NCBI GenBank assembly: GCA_002343425.1
Contig: DDSO01000091.1
Coordinates: 28,102 to 35,000, forward strand
DNA from: Brevundimonas sp. UBA2388
GTDB taxonomy: Bacteria; Pseudomonadota; Alphaproteobacteria; Caulobacterales; Caulobacteraceae
Direction: 5' to 3'
DNA length: 6,899 nucleotides
The translations under genes and the position numbers were made by a program. The notes under the pieces were generated by a model. That model saw only the letters and a program-made list of their open reading frames with translations, searched no databases and was not told the DNA's origin. Every line of letters begins with the position of its first letter. Within the stretch, counting starts at the first letter, position 1. Positions 6,101 through 6,899 of the stretch are shown here, in pieces.

Positions 6101-6840
6101 CAGATCATCGCCATGCCGCCGTTCACGTGAAGGGTCTGCCCCGTGACATAGGCGGCTTCGTCGGAGGACAGATAGACGGCGGCGGCGGCGATCTCGTCGC
6201 CCGTGCCGAGGCGGCCGGCGGGGATGTTCTTCAGGATGGTCTCGCGCTGCTGGTCGTTCAGGACGTCCGTCATCGGCGAGGCGATGAAGCCCGGAGCGAT
6301 GCAGTTCACCGTGATGCCGCGCGAGCCGACTTCCTGGGCCAGCGACTTGGAGAAGCCGATCATGCCGGCCTTTGAGGCGGCGTAGTTGGTCTGGCCGGGG
6401 TTGCCGGTGACGCCGACCACGGAGGTGATGCCGATGATCCGGCCCGAACGGCGCTTCATCATTCCCTTCATGGCCGCGCGCGAGAGGCGGAAATAGCTCT
6501 CGAGATTAACCCGGATCACGTCCTGGAAATCCTCGTCCTTCATTCGCATCAGCAGGCCGTCCTTCGTGATGCCGGCGTTGGCGACGAGGATGTCGAGCGG
6601 GGCGCCGGCGGCTTCCTCGGCCCGGGCCAGCAGGCCGTCGACCGACGCAGCGTCCGACAGGTTGGCCGCGGCAGCGAAGGCGCGCTCGCCCAGCTCCTTA
6701 GCCAGGTCCTGCAATACCGCTTCGCGGGTGCCGGAGAGGACCACGGTTGCGCCCTGGGCGTGCAGCGCGCGTGCGATGGCCCCGCCGATGCCGCCGGTCG
6801 CGCCGGTCACGAGGGCGGTCTTGCCGGTGAGATTGAACAT
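6100..6840 (-). CDS. fabG: 3-oxoacyl-ACP reductase
   Basis: FabG reduces 3-oxoacyl-ACP to 3-hydroxyacyl-ACP with NADPH, the first reductive step of each elongation cycle, as a cytosolic tetramer of the classical short-chain dehydrogenase family. The 246 residues show the cofactor motif TGATGGIGGA (12-21), NAG at 88-90, N112, and the catalytic triad S140, Y153 and K157 in GITSVVGVTGNPGQTNYAASK. After these come CIAPGFIASPMTD (180-192) and the C-terminal TGQTLHVNGGMAMI typical of FabG. The start is supported by AGAGGAG at 6847-6853, six bases ahead of the ATG. A palindromic repeat lies immediately upstream; fabD would be expected beyond the window edge. The stop is shared with the start of the 66-residue membrane gene. 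Context with acpP and fabF makes FabG preferred over a paralogous acetoacetyl-CoA reductase (PhaB-like). Confidence 0.97.
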   Translation of the reverse strand: MFNLTGKTALVTGATGGIGGAIARALHAQGATVVLSGTREAVLQDLAKELGERAFAAAANLSDAASVDGLLARAEEAAGAPLDILVANAGITKDGLLMRMKDEDFQDVIRVNLESYFRLSRAAMKGMMKRRSGRIIGITSVVGVTGNPGQTNYAASKAGMIGFSKSLAQEVGSRGITVNCIAPGFIASPMTDVLNDQQRETILKNIPAGRLGTGDEIAAAAVYLSSDEAAYVTGQTLHVNGGMAMI

Positions 6841-6854
6841 CTGTGTCTCCTCTT

Positions 6855-6899
6855 CCTTCTCCCCTTGCGGGAGAAGGTGGCCCGGAGGGCCGGATGAGG
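6855..6899. repeat. palindromic intergenic repeat upstream of fabG, running off the window
   Basis: CCTTCTCCC (6855-6863) pairs with GGGAGAAGG (6869-6877) around a 5-base loop. A second hairpin follows, GGCCC (6879-6883) with GGGCC (6887-6891) and loop GGA, then GGATGAGG to the edge. From memory, this composition (a CTTCTCCC/GGGAGAAGG palindrome followed by a GGCCGGATGAGG-like tail) recurs in intergenic regions of many alphaproteobacterial genomes, including Caulobacterales. Within this window it occurs once. It lies one base from the fabG ribosome binding site, between fabG and whatever gene precedes it, so it may shape processing or readthrough of the upstream message. Confidence 0.65.

Overview
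The window is GC-rich, densely coded DNA of an alphaproteobacterium, most likely a Caulobacterales member (Brevundimonas/Caulobacter-like). This rests on three things: protein wording typical of that group, the gene order fabG-acpP-fabF-mltG-yicC-gmk, and a palindromic intergenic repeat at the right edge that I recall from such genomes. The taxonomic call is an inference. No mobile element, CRISPR array, rRNA or tRNA is seen.

Left part, plus strand (1-1435). The window opens inside rsmA (ksgA, 16S rRNA dimethyltransferase), which lacks only its first few codons. A 181-base gap follows, holding a weak hairpin and a candidate general-stress (EcfG/SigT-type) promoter. It leads into a 132-residue gene of the 'host attachment protein' family (PF10116-like). 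A perfect 10-bp hairpin with a TCCG loop lies in the 36 bases between this gene and the convergent minus-strand cluster and probably terminates both sides.

Right part, minus strand (6899 down to 1472). Reading in the direction of transcription: fabG (3-oxoacyl-ACP reductase), an unnamed 66-residue two-helix membrane protein, acpP (acyl carrier protein), fabF (3-oxoacyl-ACP synthase II), mltG (endolytic murein transglycosylase), yicC (YicC/YloC endoribonuclease family) and gmk (guanylate kinase). Junctions are very tight: fabG/orf66 share 1 base, fabF/mltG 1 base, mltG/yicC 4 bases (ATGA) and yicC/gmk 11 bases. The cluster therefore reads as an operon with translational coupling. The two real gaps flank acpP. 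The upstream one (149 bases) holds a candidate housekeeping promoter, and the downstream one (107 bases) holds a 19-bp hairpin. Together they could let acpP be transcribed and accumulate separately from its neighbours.

FabG, AcpP and FabF form the core of the fatty-acid elongation cycle. MltG ties the cluster to cell-wall growth, and YicC and Gmk add RNA turnover and nucleotide supply. Most of this is ordinary core-genome content. The parts worth a second look are the 66-residue membrane protein wedged between fabG and acpP, the regulatory DNA around acpP, the putative stress promoter of the host-attachment-family gene, and the repeat abutting the fabG ribosome binding site. I do not see a clearly new multi-gene system.
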